Shown piece by piece: positions 38,923 through 48,066 of a stretch of DNA of 64,000 nucleotides. Every line of letters begins with the position of its first letter. Within the stretch, counting starts at the first letter, position 1. A program made the translations under genes and the position numbers. The notes under the pieces are model-generated. The model had not been told where the DNA came from, did not search any database, and was given only the letters and a program-made list of their open reading frames with translations. The DNA comes from JBFMFH01 sp040752275 (GTDB lineage: Bacteria; Acidobacteriota; Vicinamibacteria; Vicinamibacterales; JAKQTR01): contig JBFMFH010000092.1 of the NCBI GenBank assembly GCA_040752275.1, positions 1 to 64,000 on the forward strand, given 5' to 3'.

Positions 38923-38944
38923 GTAACCGTTACGCCGCGGTGAC
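38923..38944. promoter_or_regulatory. 22-bp dyad, site D
   Basis: GTAACCGT, spacer TACGCC, GCGGTGAC: arms match at 6 of 8 positions. It lies between the decayed DUF5916 gene and the molybdoenzyme gene (101 bp before its GTG). It is the weakest of the four dyads. Confidence 0.5.
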
Positions 38945-39034
38945 ACGCGGAGCGCCGTCCCAGGCCGCAGACGCCCATTCGCATCCGGAGGCCAGACCGG
39001 GTAGACTGCGGAAACGCACCCTTCCGGGGCCTCT

Positions 39035-42034
39035 GTGGCAGAGACAACGTCCAAACACACCGTCTCCTTCACCCTCAACGGCCGCCCCCTCACCGCGGCG
39101 GTCGAGCCGGGGATGTCCCTGATGGACGTCCTGCGCGAGCAGGCCGGGCTCATCTCACCCAAGAACGGGTGCGCCCCGCAGGGATCGTGCGGGTGCTGCA
39201 CGGTGCTGGTGAACGGCCGGGCGCTGTCGTCGTGCGTGGTGCCGGCTCGCCGGGCGGAAGGCGGCAGCGTCGTCACGCTGGAGGGGCTGGAAGGTCGCGA
39301 GCGCGACATCTTCGCCCGTGCCTTCTCGGTGGCCGGCGGCCTGCAATGCGGTTTCTGCATCCCCGGGATCGTGGTCGCCGCCAAGCACCTCATCGACCGC
39401 AATCCAAGGCCATCCCGGCAGCAGATTGCCGAGTCACTCAACAACCACATCTGTCGCTGCACGGGCTACGTGAAGATCATCGACGCCATCGATCTGGCCG
39501 CCCGGGCACTGCAGGGAGAGCCGCTGCCCGCGCCGGACTACTCGGGCAAGATCGGCTCGAGCCTTCCGCGGCAGGATGTCGAAGCCTTCGCGCTCGGCGA
39601 GCGTCGGTACGTCGATGACATGTCGGTGCCAGGCATGTTGCGCGGCGCGTTCCTCTTTTCGCCGCATCCGCGCATCCGGATAGCGCACATCGACATCACG
39701 GCCGCCGTCCACCAGCCAGGCGTCGTCCGAGTGCTGACCGCAGCTGACGTGCCGGGGCAACGTTATCAGGGCCTTATCGACAGAGACTGGCCGCTCTTCG
39801 TGGCTGCGGGCGAGACGACGCACTGCATCGGCGACATCCTCGCGGCGGTGGTCGCCGACACCGAGAAGCACGCGCGGGAAGCCATCCCCCACATTCGCGT
39901 CGAGTTCGATACACTGCCCGGAGTGTTCTCTCCAGAGGAGGCTCTTCGGCCCGATGCCCCGCGCGTCCACCCCGATCGCGACAATCTGCTCTCGCGTTCG
40001 GTCGTCGTCCGGGGCGACGCCGGGGCCGCGCTGGGGACATCGACGCTTGTCGAGACCCGCACGTTCCGTACGCAACCGATCGAGCACGCATTCCTTGAAC
40101 CGGAATCCTGCCTGGCCGTACCCCATTCGGGGCCGAATGCGTGGCTGCCGGCGTCACGTCTCACCGAAGCGGATCCCTCCCGAGTCTCCGGGCCTGTATT
40201 GAAGCAGGATGTGTCGCGCGATCAGCGCGACGCGATCCCGAATGCGGATCCCTCCCGAGTCTCCGGGCCTGTATTGAAGCAGGATGTGTCGCGCGATCAG
40301 CGCGACGCGATCCCGAGTCCCGAATCCCGAATCCCGAATCCCGTCTTGGTGCACGTGTTCTCCCAAGGCCAAGGCGTCTTCGATGACAGGCGTCAGATTG
40401 CGTCCGCCCTCGGTCTCGCCGAGGAGCAGGTCTCGGTCGAACTCGTCTCGAATGGCGGTGCGTTTGGCGGGAAGGAGGACCTCAGCATCCAGGCGCAGGT
40501 CGCCCTGATGGCGTTGCTGACCGGACGGCCCGTCAAGGCAACCCTCTCGCGCGACGAGAGCATCCGGCTCCATCCGAAACGTCATCCGATCACGTTGACC
40601 TACACTGTCGGCTGCGACGCCGAGGGCCGGTTGACCGCGGTGAGGGCCCGCCTTATCGGCGACACGGGCGCGTTTGCGTCAGTCGGCGGCAAGGTCCTCG
40701 AACGCGCCGCCGGCCACGCATGCGGTCCCTACCGTGTGCCCGCCGTTGATGTCGAGGCCCTGGCCGTCTACACGAACAACCCTCCGTGCGGCGCCATGCG
40801 GGGGTTCGGCGCCAATCAGGCGGCCTTCGCCATCGAGGGTATGCTCGACATCCTCGCCGAGAAGGCCGGAATCGACGGCTGGGAGATGCGGTGGCGGAAT
40901 GCCGTTGATGTAGGCGATACGTTCTGTACGGGTCAGATCTTCGAACACGCCGTCGGAGTGAAAGACACGCTCCTTGCGGTCAAGGACGCATACTACTCGT
41001 CACCCTTCGCCGGCGTTGCATGCGGCATCAAGAACGTCGGCATCGGCAACGGCGTGCCGGAGGCCGGCCAGGCGGTCGTGGTGGTGACGACGGACGGCCG
41101 GGTCGAGATCCACAGCGGCTTCACCGAAATGGGCCAGGGATTCCACACGGCGATGATCCAGTGCCTGAGCGACGTCACCGGCCTGGATCCGCGACTCATG
41201 CGCGTGGACGTCTCGACGCGCTTCCCCACGCCCTGCGGCATGACGACTGCCTCGCGCGCCACCGTGCTGGGCGGCCGCGCGGTGATGGCCGCTGGGACGA
41301 AGCTCAAGGCCGATCTCGACCGTGGCTGCACTCTGGCGGCGCTCGCCGGCCGCACGTACACCGGCGAGTTCGTGGTCGACTGGACGACCGCCCTCGAGGA
41401 GGAGATCGCGCGGCCACGCACGCATCTCACCTACGGCTTCGCGACGCAGGTCTGCATCCTCGACGGGCAGGGCCGCCTGAAGGAGTTCGTCGCGGCACAC
41501 GATGTCGGCCGCGTGATCAACCGGCATCTCGTCGAGGGCCAGATCGAGGGCGCGGTGCACATGGGTCTGGGCTACGCGCTGACAGAGGAACTGCGCCTGC
41601 GTGACGGCGTCCCCGAGTCGTTCAAGCTGCGCTCGCTGGGCATTCTGCGCGCCCGCGACATGCCGCCCGTCAAGGTCATCCTCGTCGAGTCCCGCGATCC
41701 CGAAGGCCCGTTCGGCGCGAAGGGCGTTGGGGAGATCGGCCTCGTCCCGACGGCCCCGGCCGTCGCCTCCGCCCTCTACCGTTACGACGGCATCCGCCGT
41801 TACGCTCTGCCGATGAAGGAATCCCCCACCGCCCGCGCGATCCTGCGGAGACCTGGTGCCGCCGCAGCAGACCGGCCGGCGAAGGTGTCCGGTCGGACAG
41901 AGCAGGGCGCTGCGGATCCCGCGTCTCGGTCGAATGCTGCAGAGAGTGAGCTCGCGCGATCGGCGCGAGTCCTTCCCGGGTCCCGGGCCCCCGGTCCCCG
42001 GTCCCTACAATCGGAGTCACCCGAATGCCCGTGA
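39035..42034 (+). CDS. Xanthine-dehydrogenase-family molybdoenzyme with fused 2Fe-2S domain, no FAD domain
   Basis: A 999-residue enzyme that fuses the 2Fe-2S subunit (N-terminus; CAPQGSCGCC near 46 and QCGFCIPG...CRCTGY near 105-148) to the molybdopterin subunit. Key molybdenum-site features are NGGAFGGKEDLS and the catalytic Glu in GPFGAKGVGEIG near 905. No FAD domain or FAD-subunit gene is present. The fused layout resembles xanthine dehydrogenases called selenium-dependent, but the selenium is not visible in DNA. In-frame repeat DNA adds residues about 378-436 and a C-terminal tail. The GTG start at 39035 has a weak ribosome site. Overlaps the next gene by 10 bp. Confidence 0.85.
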   Translation: MAETTSKHTVSFTLNGRPLTAAVEPGMSLMDVLREQAGLISPKNGCAPQGSCGCCTVLVNGRALSSCVVPARRAEGGSVVTLEGLEGRERDIFARAFSVAGGLQCGFCIPGIVVAAKHLIDRNPRPSRQQIAESLNNHICRCTGYVKIIDAIDLAARALQGEPLPAPDYSGKIGSSLPRQDVEAFALGERRYVDDMSVPGMLRGAFLFSPHPRIRIAHIDITAAVHQPGVVRVLTAADVPGQRYQGLIDRDWPLFVAAGETTHCIGDILAAVVADTEKHAREAIPHIRVEFDTLPGVFSPEEALRPDAPRVHPDRDNLLSRSVVVRGDAGAALGTSTLVETRTFRTQPIEHAFLEPESCLAVPHSGPNAWLPASRLTEADPSRVSGPVLKQDVSRDQRDAIPNADPSRVSGPVLKQDVSRDQRDAIPSPESRIPNPVLVHVFSQGQGVFDDRRQIASALGLAEEQVSVELVSNGGAFGGKEDLSIQAQVALMALLTGRPVKATLSRDESIRLHPKRHPITLTYTVGCDAEGRLTAVRARLIGDTGAFASVGGKVLERAAGHACGPYRVPAVDVEALAVYTNNPPCGAMRGFGANQAAFAIEGMLDILAEKAGIDGWEMRWRNAVDVGDTFCTGQIFEHAVGVKDTLLAVKDAYYSSPFAGVACGIKNVGIGNGVPEAGQAVVVVTTDGRVEIHSGFTEMGQGFHTAMIQCLSDVTGLDPRLMRVDVSTRFPTPCGMTTASRATVLGGRAVMAAGTKLKADLDRGCTLAALAGRTYTGEFVVDWTTALEEEIARPRTHLTYGFATQVCILDGQGRLKEFVAAHDVGRVINRHLVEGQIEGAVHMGLGYALTEELRLRDGVPESFKLRSLGILRARDMPPVKVILVESRDPEGPFGAKGVGEIGLVPTAPAVASALYRYDGIRRYALPMKESPTARAILRRPGAAAADRPAKVSGRTEQGAADPASRSNAAESELARSARVLPGSRAPGPRSLQSESPECP
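40169..40342. repeat. 75-bp tandem duplication plus heptamer array inside the molybdoenzyme gene
   Basis: A 75-bp unit begins at 40169 and repeats at 40244 (25 codons, ADPSRVSGPVLKQ then DVSRDQRDAIPN). It is followed by CCCGAAT heptamers to 40342. Within each unit TCGCG and CGCGA flank a short loop (palindrome). E. coli-type enzymes lack this segment. A diverged copy sits at 41912-42004 at the end of the same gene. Confidence 0.88.
41912..42004. repeat. Diverged copy of the 75-bp repeat plus heptamers
   Basis: GCGGATCCC, a TCTCGG segment, GCGCGATCGGCGCGA palindrome, then CCCGGGT/CCCGGTC heptamer variants. The order of elements equals that of the 40169 unit. It forms the repeat-derived C-terminal tail of the molybdoenzyme and touches the start of the PLP-enzyme gene. 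Confidence 0.7.
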
Positions 42035-43077
42035 AATGGCACGCCGCCCGCACGTTCCACACGTCGATCTTCGACGCCATCGGCCGCACCCCCATGGTGC
42101 AGCTCAATCGCATTCCAACCGCCGAAGGCGTGAAGGCGAAGGTCCTCGTCAAGGTCGAGTATTTCAGTCCGTCCGGCAGCCTCAAGGACCGCATCTACTG
42201 GAACATGTTCACGCGGGCCGAGAAGCGTGGCGCCCTCAAGAAGGGCATGACGATCCTCGAGTGCTCCACCGGCAACGCCGGCATCGGGTGCTCGTTCGTG
42301 TCGGCCGTCAAGGGCTACCCCTGCATCATCGTGATGCCCGAGGGCATGTCCGAGGAACGGAAGAAGCTCGACATCGCCTATGGCGCCGAGATGATCTACA
42401 CGCCAGGCGGTGAGAGCGACGTCGATCTCGCGCTGGCGAAGCTCGAAGACATCCGCCGGAAGAACCCGAAGAAGTACTTCGTGCCCGCCCAGTTCGACAA
42501 CCCGGACAACATCGATGCCCACCTCAAAGCCACCGGACCCGAAATCTGGGAGCAGACGCGAGGCAAGGTCGATGCCTTCATCATGACCCAGGGCACCGGC
42601 GGCACCCTGACCGGCGTGGGCCGCGTCTTGCGAAGGCACCGGAAGGGCGTCAGGCTCTTCGCCATCGAGCCGTCGGAGTGCCCGCTGCTCAGCCGGCGCG
42701 AATGGGGTCCGCACGGCATCGAAGGCATTGGCGACGGCTTTGTGCCCCGCAACCTGGACGTCAGCCTCCTCAACGGCATCGTCACGACGACGACGGAGGA
42801 GTCGATCGAGATGGCCAGGCGCCTCGCGAAGGAAGAGGGGATCTTCTGCGGAATCTCGTCCGGTGCCAATGTGGCCGGCGCCATCAAGCTCGCGAGGGCA
42901 CACCCGGAGATGAAGACCATTGTCACGGTCATCTGCGACACCGGGCAGCGTTACTTCTCGACAGAATTGTGCGGGAACCCGAAGCACGTGGAGATCCCGG
43001 AGCGGGATCATCCGATGGATCCCCATACGACCAGGCAGCTCGACAGGTACCAGAAGCGGTGGGAGATTATCGATTGA
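42025..43077 (+). CDS. Cysteine-synthase-like PLP enzyme (fold type II)
   Basis: A 350-residue PLP enzyme of the cysteine synthase/cystathionine beta-synthase branch. The Schiff-base lysine lies in SGSLKDRIYWNMF (about 53-65), with STGNAGIG (about 84-91) and GTGGTLTGVGR for phosphate and active-site loops. The start overlaps the molybdoenzyme by 10 bp, so the genes are coupled. In the E. coli purine set the PLP member is YgeX, a diaminopropionate ammonia-lyase of the same fold. This gene may replace it; otherwise it is an O-acetylserine-sulfhydrylase-type enzyme. Substrate unknown. Confidence 0.8.
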   Translation: MPVKWHAARTFHTSIFDAIGRTPMVQLNRIPTAEGVKAKVLVKVEYFSPSGSLKDRIYWNMFTRAEKRGALKKGMTILECSTGNAGIGCSFVSAVKGYPCIIVMPEGMSEERKKLDIAYGAEMIYTPGGESDVDLALAKLEDIRRKNPKKYFVPAQFDNPDNIDAHLKATGPEIWEQTRGKVDAFIMTQGTGGTLTGVGRVLRRHRKGVRLFAIEPSECPLLSRREWGPHGIEGIGDGFVPRNLDVSLLNGIVTTTTEESIEMARRLAKEEGIFCGISSGANVAGAIKLARAHPEMKTIVTVICDTGQRYFSTELCGNPKHVEIPERDHPMDPHTTRQLDRYQKRWEIID

Positions 43078-43121
43078 CTGCGCGCGGGGCCGATGGCCCG
43101 CGCCGACGAGCGTTCACAACG

Positions 43122-44123
43122 ATGCCGACACGACTGCCGAAGCTGCCCCGAAGCGTCCGGGGCAGGGACTACATCGAGACGCGCGACTGGACGGACACGC
43201 AGATCGAGCTGCTGCTCAAGACCTCCGGCGATCTGAAGAAGGCGTTCAAGGACGGCCGATCGACACGCTATCTGCCCGACAAGACGGTCTTTCTCTTCTT
43301 CTTCGACAAGTCGACGCGCACGCGAAACTCGTTCGAGGCCGGCGCCACTCAGCTCGGCGCGCATGCGCATTTCATCTCCGCCGAAACCTCGCAGGCCGCC
43401 CACGGCGAATCACCGAGAGACATGGGCATCATTCTCTCGAGCTACGGGCACGCCATCGCCATCCGCCACGACCTGGTGCCGGGCGAGGGCAACGCCTACA
43501 TGCGCGAGGTCGCCGAGCACGCCACCGTGCCCGTCTACAACATGCAGTGCGACATCGACCATCCGTTCCAGACGCTGGCGGATCTGATGACGATCCGTGA
43601 GGAGTTCGGGAAGAATCTCCGCGGACGGAAGATCGCTGTCAGCTGGGCGTACGCGCCGAGCTACGCCAAGCCGATGTCGGTACCACAGGGTCTCATCACG
43701 CTGATGCCCCGGTTCGGCCTCGACGTGGTCCTCGCCCATCCGCCCGAATGGAAGCTGATGAGGGCACCGATGGAGTTCGCGCAACGCATGGCGAAGGAGC
43801 ACGGCACGTCCTTCGAGGTCACCCACGATATGGACGCGGCGTGCGAAGGGGCTGATATCATCTACGCCAAGTCGTGGGGCATCGAAGAGCTCTTCCACAA
43901 GCCGGAGGAAGCCCTGAAGCTCTCGCGCAAGCACCGCGACTGGATCTGCGATCGAAGGCGCATGAAGCTCGCCAAGAAGCACGCGATCTACATGCACTGC
44001 CTGCCCGCCGACCGGAACAATGAGGTCACCGACGAGGTGCTCGACGGCCCGCAGTCGCGCGTGTTTCCCGAGGCCGAGAACCGCCTGCACACGTGCAAGG
44101 CGGTGATGGCGCTCACGATGTAA
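43122..44123 (+). CDS. ygeW: YgeW-type knotted carbamoyltransferase
   Basis: A 333-residue transcarbamylase matching E. coli YgeW, the knotted carbamoyltransferase of the purine-use set. Carbamoyl-phosphate site STRTR follows FFFDK (about 61-65), AHGES gives the partner loop, and the YgeW-like phrases GNAYMREV, NMQCDIDHPFQ and AWAYAPSYAKPMSVPQG are present. HCLPAD marks the catalytic C-domain motif. Its normal acceptor is not ornithine or aspartate; the true acceptor here is unknown. The ATG at 43122 follows the PLP gene by 44 bp. Confidence 0.88.
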   Translation: MPTRLPKLPRSVRGRDYIETRDWTDTQIELLLKTSGDLKKAFKDGRSTRYLPDKTVFLFFFDKSTRTRNSFEAGATQLGAHAHFISAETSQAAHGESPRDMGIILSSYGHAIAIRHDLVPGEGNAYMREVAEHATVPVYNMQCDIDHPFQTLADLMTIREEFGKNLRGRKIAVSWAYAPSYAKPMSVPQGLITLMPRFGLDVVLAHPPEWKLMRAPMEFAQRMAKEHGTSFEVTHDMDAACEGADIIYAKSWGIEELFHKPEEALKLSRKHRDWICDRRRMKLAKKHAIYMHCLPADRNNEVTDEVLDGPQSRVFPEAENRLHTCKAVMALTM

Positions 44124-44133
44124 CCCCGCCCCA

Positions 44134-44222
44134 GCCGGGATTCGGGAGTTGGGATTCGGGATTCGAGCAGACGTAGGCCCAGGGCCTTCCTGGCCTGAGC
44201 GAAGTCGAAGGCAACCCTGGGC
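44134..44222. repeat. Heptamer array followed by hairpin GCCCAGGG...CCCTGGGC
   Basis: GGGATTC-type heptamers (44134-44166) precede a hairpin: outer GCCCAGGG (44177-44184)/CCCTGGGC (44215-44222), inner GCCTTC/GAAGGC. The loop carries CCTGGCCTGAGCGAAGTCGA, a motif close to 50857-50886. It lies between ygeW and the M20 gene, and could be a terminator or dispersed repeat. Confidence 0.7.
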
Positions 44223-44246
44223 GACAGGCGACAGGAGTACTCCCAC

Positions 44247-45566
44247 ATGACCCGAATCGTTCGTTTCCTGACGTTCGCCGCTCTGCTGCTCGCGGTGCGG
44301 GGCACGGCCGTAGCCCAGGTCCCGGCACTTGACGCCCTGCATCGGCGCATCGACAGGGCCGCCGAGTCCGTGCTGCCGAAGGTCGTCACGTGGCGCCGGG
44401 ACCTCCATCAGCACCCCGAGCTCGGCAACCGCGAATTCGAGACCTCGAAGAAGATGGCCGCGCACCTTCAGTCGTTGGGTCTCGAGGTCAGAACCGGCAT
44501 CGCCAGGACGGGTGTCGTGGGCGTGCTGCGCGGCGGCAGGCCAGGGCCGGTCGTCGCGCTCCGCGCAGACATGGACGCGCTGCCCGTTGTCGAAGACACC
44601 GGTCTCCCCTTCGCCTCCACTGTGAGGACCGAGTACAACGGGCGTGACGTCGGTGTGATGCACGCCTGCGGCCACGACTTCCACATGTCGATCCTGATGG
44701 GCGCGGCCGAGGTCCTCGCGGGCATGAAGGCCGACCTGCCGGGGACCGTCGTCTTCATCTTCCAGCCGGCTGAGGAAGGCGCCCCGGCCGGCGAGGAAGG
44801 TGGCGCCGGCGTCATGGTGCGCGAAGGCGCGCTCGACAACCCGAAGGTCGACGCCATCTTCGGGCTGCACGTCTTCCCGAAGGTTCTGGGCACCATCGAG
44901 TTCCGCCCCCGCGGCATCATGGCCGCAAGCGACACCTTCAGCATCGTGGTCCGGGGGCGCCAGACGCACGGTGCGATGCCCGCCTCCGGCATCGATCCCA
45001 TCGTCGTCTCGTCGCAGATCGTGCTTGCCCTGCAGTCGATCATCTCCCGTCAGATCGACCTCACGACGGCGCCGGCCATCATCACCGTCGGCACGTTCGA
45101 GGGCGGCAACCGCTTCAACATCATCCCCGACACCGTGACCATGACCGGCACGATCCGCACCTTCGACGCGGACATGCAGAAACAGATCCACGCGCGCATC
45201 GCGCGGACCGCCCAGAGCATCGCTGCGGCGGCCGGGGCAACGGCGGAGGTGAAGATCGATATCGGCAACCCGGTCACGTGGAACGACCCCGACCTGGCGC
45301 AGAAGATGGCGCCGTCTCTGCAGCGGGTCGCCGGCGCGCGTTTCAACCCGAACGGCCAGCCCACAACGACGGCCGAGGATTTCGCCATCTACCAGCGGAA
45401 AGTGCCGGGCCTGTTCTTCTTCCTGGGCACGGCGCCAGCGGGCGCCGATCTGGCGACGCAGGCGGCGAACCACTCCCCCCGCTTCAACCCGGACGAGGGA
45501 GCCCTTGTCACCGGCGTGCGCGCGATGGCGTCAGTGGCGGTGGACTATCTGATGCAGGGCAGGTAG
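44247..45566 (+). CDS. Secreted M20-family amidohydrolase
   Basis: A 439-residue metal-dependent amidohydrolase (M20D: aminoacylase/hippurate-hydrolase type) with a signal peptide (about 1-24). Metal ligands are in HACGHDFHMS (about 140-149), PAEEGA (Glu) and a late His; the C-terminal dimer/lid domain is intact. E. coli's purine set contains the M20 peptidase YgeY beside YgeW/YgeX, but that enzyme is cytoplasmic and this one is exported, so equivalence is uncertain. It follows ygeW by 123 bp with a hairpin between, so it may be independently transcribed. Confidence 0.87.
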   Translation: MTRIVRFLTFAALLLAVRGTAVAQVPALDALHRRIDRAAESVLPKVVTWRRDLHQHPELGNREFETSKKMAAHLQSLGLEVRTGIARTGVVGVLRGGRPGPVVALRADMDALPVVEDTGLPFASTVRTEYNGRDVGVMHACGHDFHMSILMGAAEVLAGMKADLPGTVVFIFQPAEEGAPAGEEGGAGVMVREGALDNPKVDAIFGLHVFPKVLGTIEFRPRGIMAASDTFSIVVRGRQTHGAMPASGIDPIVVSSQIVLALQSIISRQIDLTTAPAIITVGTFEGGNRFNIIPDTVTMTGTIRTFDADMQKQIHARIARTAQSIAAAAGATAEVKIDIGNPVTWNDPDLAQKMAPSLQRVAGARFNPNGQPTTTAEDFAIYQRKVPGLFFFLGTAPAGADLATQAANHSPRFNPDEGALVTGVRAMASVAVDYLMQGR

Positions 45567-45631
45567 CGCCATCGCCCTCCTGCGACGTGGTCGCTGGCTC
45601 AGGACCACGCACGAGCCCACGCGCGCTGGTT

Positions 45632-46537
45632 CTAACCGGCGCCCGTGTACGCCGCCGTGAGCAGTGCGAGCGCCAGGACGACGTTCGTACCCAGATTCCA
45701 GAAGACGTTCCCCGCCAGCGCCGGGATCGGCACATCCTCGAAGGGCTTCGTGAACGCCCACTGAACGGCCGGCACCGAGAACCGGAACGGCAGGATGGCC
45801 ACGACCCCGAGCAGCGGGAGGGCCTTCAGCAGGACGGCTATGACAATCGACAGCGTGGACGCGATGGCGACGATGGCATAGATGATGGCTGCCGTCCTGC
45901 GCCCGAACATCAGCACGAGATTGCGCCGCCCGCCCTGGCGATCCGCCTCCTCGTCCGGGAACTCGTTCAGCAACAGCAGGTTGAACGTCATGCAGAAAGC
46001 GGGAACCCCTGCCGCCCACGCCGCCTGGCCGATCTCTCCGCGTTGGACCAGGGCTGTGCCGACGACCGGCAGCAATCCCAGTCCCAGTCCGGCGGAGATC
46101 TCTCCAATCCCGCTGCGCGCGAGGACATCCGTGTAGATCAGCACCGACAGTGCGCCCAGGCCCATGATGAGGCCGAGCGGCCACCATCCGATGCGGAGGC
46201 CGAAGTAGATGCCGATGGCGAGACCGACGAGGGATCCGACGACGCCGATGGCGGTCGCGCTGCCGGCCGAGAGTGCGCCAGACGGCAGCGTCCCGCTGCC
46301 GCCGCTGAAGGGCGTCCGCTTCGTGACGAGGTCGATCCCCCGTTTCATGTCGCTCGCCTCGTTGAACGCGTTGACGGCCGCGTGCAGCGCGACGAGCCCG
46401 ACGAGCGCGAGCCCGGAGGAGAGCGCGTTGGCATGGCCATCGTAGGCCGCCGCGGCGGCGCCCACCGCCACGAGTGTGACCGGGAGCAACAGGAACGGGG
46501 CGCGCGCGACGCCGGCGTAGGCAGAGAGCGCAGGCAT
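45632..46537 (-). CDS. UbiA-family prenyltransferase (MenA-like)
   Basis: A 301-residue integral membrane enzyme of the UbiA family, about eight to nine helices. The two Asp-rich catalytic motifs are NAFNEASDMKRGID (NxxxD type, about 56-69) and NEFPDEEAD (about 190-198), which bind the prenyl diphosphate. The family attaches isoprenoid tails to aromatic rings, e.g. in menaquinone or ubiquinone synthesis. It resembles MenA-like 1,4-dihydroxy-2-naphthoate prenyltransferases, but other UbiA specificities are possible. It is convergent with the M20 gene. Confidence 0.78.
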   Translation of the reverse strand: MPALSAYAGVARAPFLLLPVTLVAVGAAAAAYDGHANALSSGLALVGLVALHAAVNAFNEASDMKRGIDLVTKRTPFSGGSGTLPSGALSAGSATAIGVVGSLVGLAIGIYFGLRIGWWPLGLIMGLGALSVLIYTDVLARSGIGEISAGLGLGLLPVVGTALVQRGEIGQAAWAAGVPAFCMTFNLLLLNEFPDEEADRQGGRRNLVLMFGRRTAAIIYAIVAIASTLSIVIAVLLKALPLLGVVAILPFRFSVPAVQWAFTKPFEDVPIPALAGNVFWNLGTNVVLALALLTAAYTGAG

Positions 46538-46649
46538 CTCGGGGAGAGTCTACACGGGATCGCCGGCTGCCGCGTCGTCTTCGTCTCCCTGCATGGCACA
46601 CAGGATCGGCTCGGGATTGACGAAGACCTGCCAGACAGCCATCCGTCGA

Positions 46650-48062
46650 TCAGGCGAATCCGAACAGCAGCGGGAACAGAAAGGCAACCACGGCCGCCCA
46701 GGCGGCGAAGATGTAGAGGTAGAACATCTGCCAGTTGCACAGGCGCGGAAAGGCGACGCGGCCCCGGATGAAGCCGGCGTAGAGGGTGGCCGAGCCGGCC
46801 AGGTTGACCAACAGGACGATGTTCTCTCCCAGGGCCGCGACCCGATTGGGGGTGAATCCGAATTCCGAGATGCGGGTCCCGATGGCCCAGAGCGCCAGGG
46901 CATCCACCACCAGCGCCGCGCCGACCAGTGTGAGTTGGATCCAGTCAACGAGGCCGGGAGGCGCCAGGGACTCACGCGCCGAGATCGAGTAGAGGAGCAA
47001 GCCGAAGACCACCACCAATAGGAGGTCGAAGGCGATGAGGATCTCCCGCTTCACGTCGAAGCCCCGTCCCGTCCACACCATCGTCACGATGAAGGCAAGG
47101 AGCAGCAGGGCGAAGAGGGGGGTGAAGATCCGGGTCAGGACGGGCGCCATGTTCTCGATCACGCTCTGCTTCGCTTCGACGAGCCAGGTGGCGATCACGG
47201 CGGCGCCCGCGATGCCGCAAGGCAGGATCCAGCCTTGTACCAGGGGCTCCATCTCGATGCCGATGGCCTGGAAGATGCCGATGGTCATGGCGATGAGCAC
47301 GGCCCCGCCCATCCCGATCAGCACGAAGTAGATGAAGACCTCGCCGGTGAAGCGGACGAAGTCCATCCGCCGGTCGCTCCCCCGCCACCGCCCGCCGACG
47401 TAGGCGATGCCCACGGCCAGCCAGAGGGCGATGGGCATGTGGAGCACGGTCAGGAGCAGGGTGTGTGAGACCTTCGTGCCCGGTGCAGGTGCGAACGGAA
47501 AAACGTTCACGATGGCTGCCGACAGCACGAAGGCCACAGCCAGGCCCAGCCGGCCCGATCGCGGGAGCGGCCGGTCCCCCGCGAAGTACGCCGCGATGAA
47601 GGGCAGGATGAAGAAGCTGATGTTGAGCGGATAGAACGTGCTCTGGTCCGGGTCGAAGGGGATCCCGAAGAGGGCCGGGATCTTGATCGCCGCACCAGCG
47701 GCCACGGCCAGGGCGAAGGCGATCCACATCTTCCTGGACCATCCGGTTGCGGGCGACTCGGCGTCTCCGTGCTCCGCATCGCCGGAGAGGACGAGTTGTT
47801 TCCAGAGACGGTCCGAATGCTCCCGGGCGAACTCCCGCGTCAGAGCGTCGATGGCCCCCATCCGCTTGACGGCCACCAGGAAGGCTTCGTCGTCGGAGAG
47901 CCCGTCGGCGCCGAGCGACGCGATCTGCTCACGGAGGTGGTCTTCCAGCTCCGCCGCGTCCCGACCTGTAATGGTCTGGCTCTTGCGGAGGTGGGCCCGC
48001 CATGCCTCGATCTGCTTCTCGAGCGGGCCCACCGCCGGGGTGTCTATGTGCTTCTGGTCCAT
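46650..48062 (-). CDS. Membrane protein with permease-prefix N-domain (DUF4153-like), PadR partner
   Basis: A 470-residue protein. Its soluble N-terminus (about 1-95, with LEKQIEAWRAHLRKSQTI and a helical segment DLRE-like motif ELEDHLREQIASLG) resembles permease-prefix domains. It is followed by about ten membrane helices, DUF4153-like. It starts 4 bp after the PadR gene's stop, a common pairing in which PadR senses and controls the membrane protein. Cytosolic stress sensing is likely; transported substrate unknown. Confidence 0.7.
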   Translation of the reverse strand: MDQKHIDTPAVGPLEKQIEAWRAHLRKSQTITGRDAAELEDHLREQIASLGADGLSDDEAFLVAVKRMGAIDALTREFAREHSDRLWKQLVLSGDAEHGDAESPATGWSRKMWIAFALAVAAGAAIKIPALFGIPFDPDQSTFYPLNISFFILPFIAAYFAGDRPLPRSGRLGLAVAFVLSAAIVNVFPFAPAPGTKVSHTLLLTVLHMPIALWLAVGIAYVGGRWRGSDRRMDFVRFTGEVFIYFVLIGMGGAVLIAMTIGIFQAIGIEMEPLVQGWILPCGIAGAAVIATWLVEAKQSVIENMAPVLTRIFTPLFALLLLAFIVTMVWTGRGFDVKREILIAFDLLLVVVFGLLLYSISARESLAPPGLVDWIQLTLVGAALVVDALALWAIGTRISEFGFTPNRVAALGENIVLLVNLAGSATLYAGFIRGRVAFPRLCNWQMFYLYIFAAWAAVVAFLFPLLFGFA

Positions 48063-48066
48063 GGGG

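Noticed and set aside
38038..39462. Long minus-strand frame over the DUF5916 relic and into the molybdoenzyme
   Set aside because: Only its middle part matches the relic; the rest is antisense to the molybdoenzyme and has no motif.
43410..45473. 687-codon minus-strand frame spanning the carbamoyltransferase and M20 genes
   Set aside because: It crosses two real genes and their intergenic hairpin and has low-complexity Arg/Asp composition.
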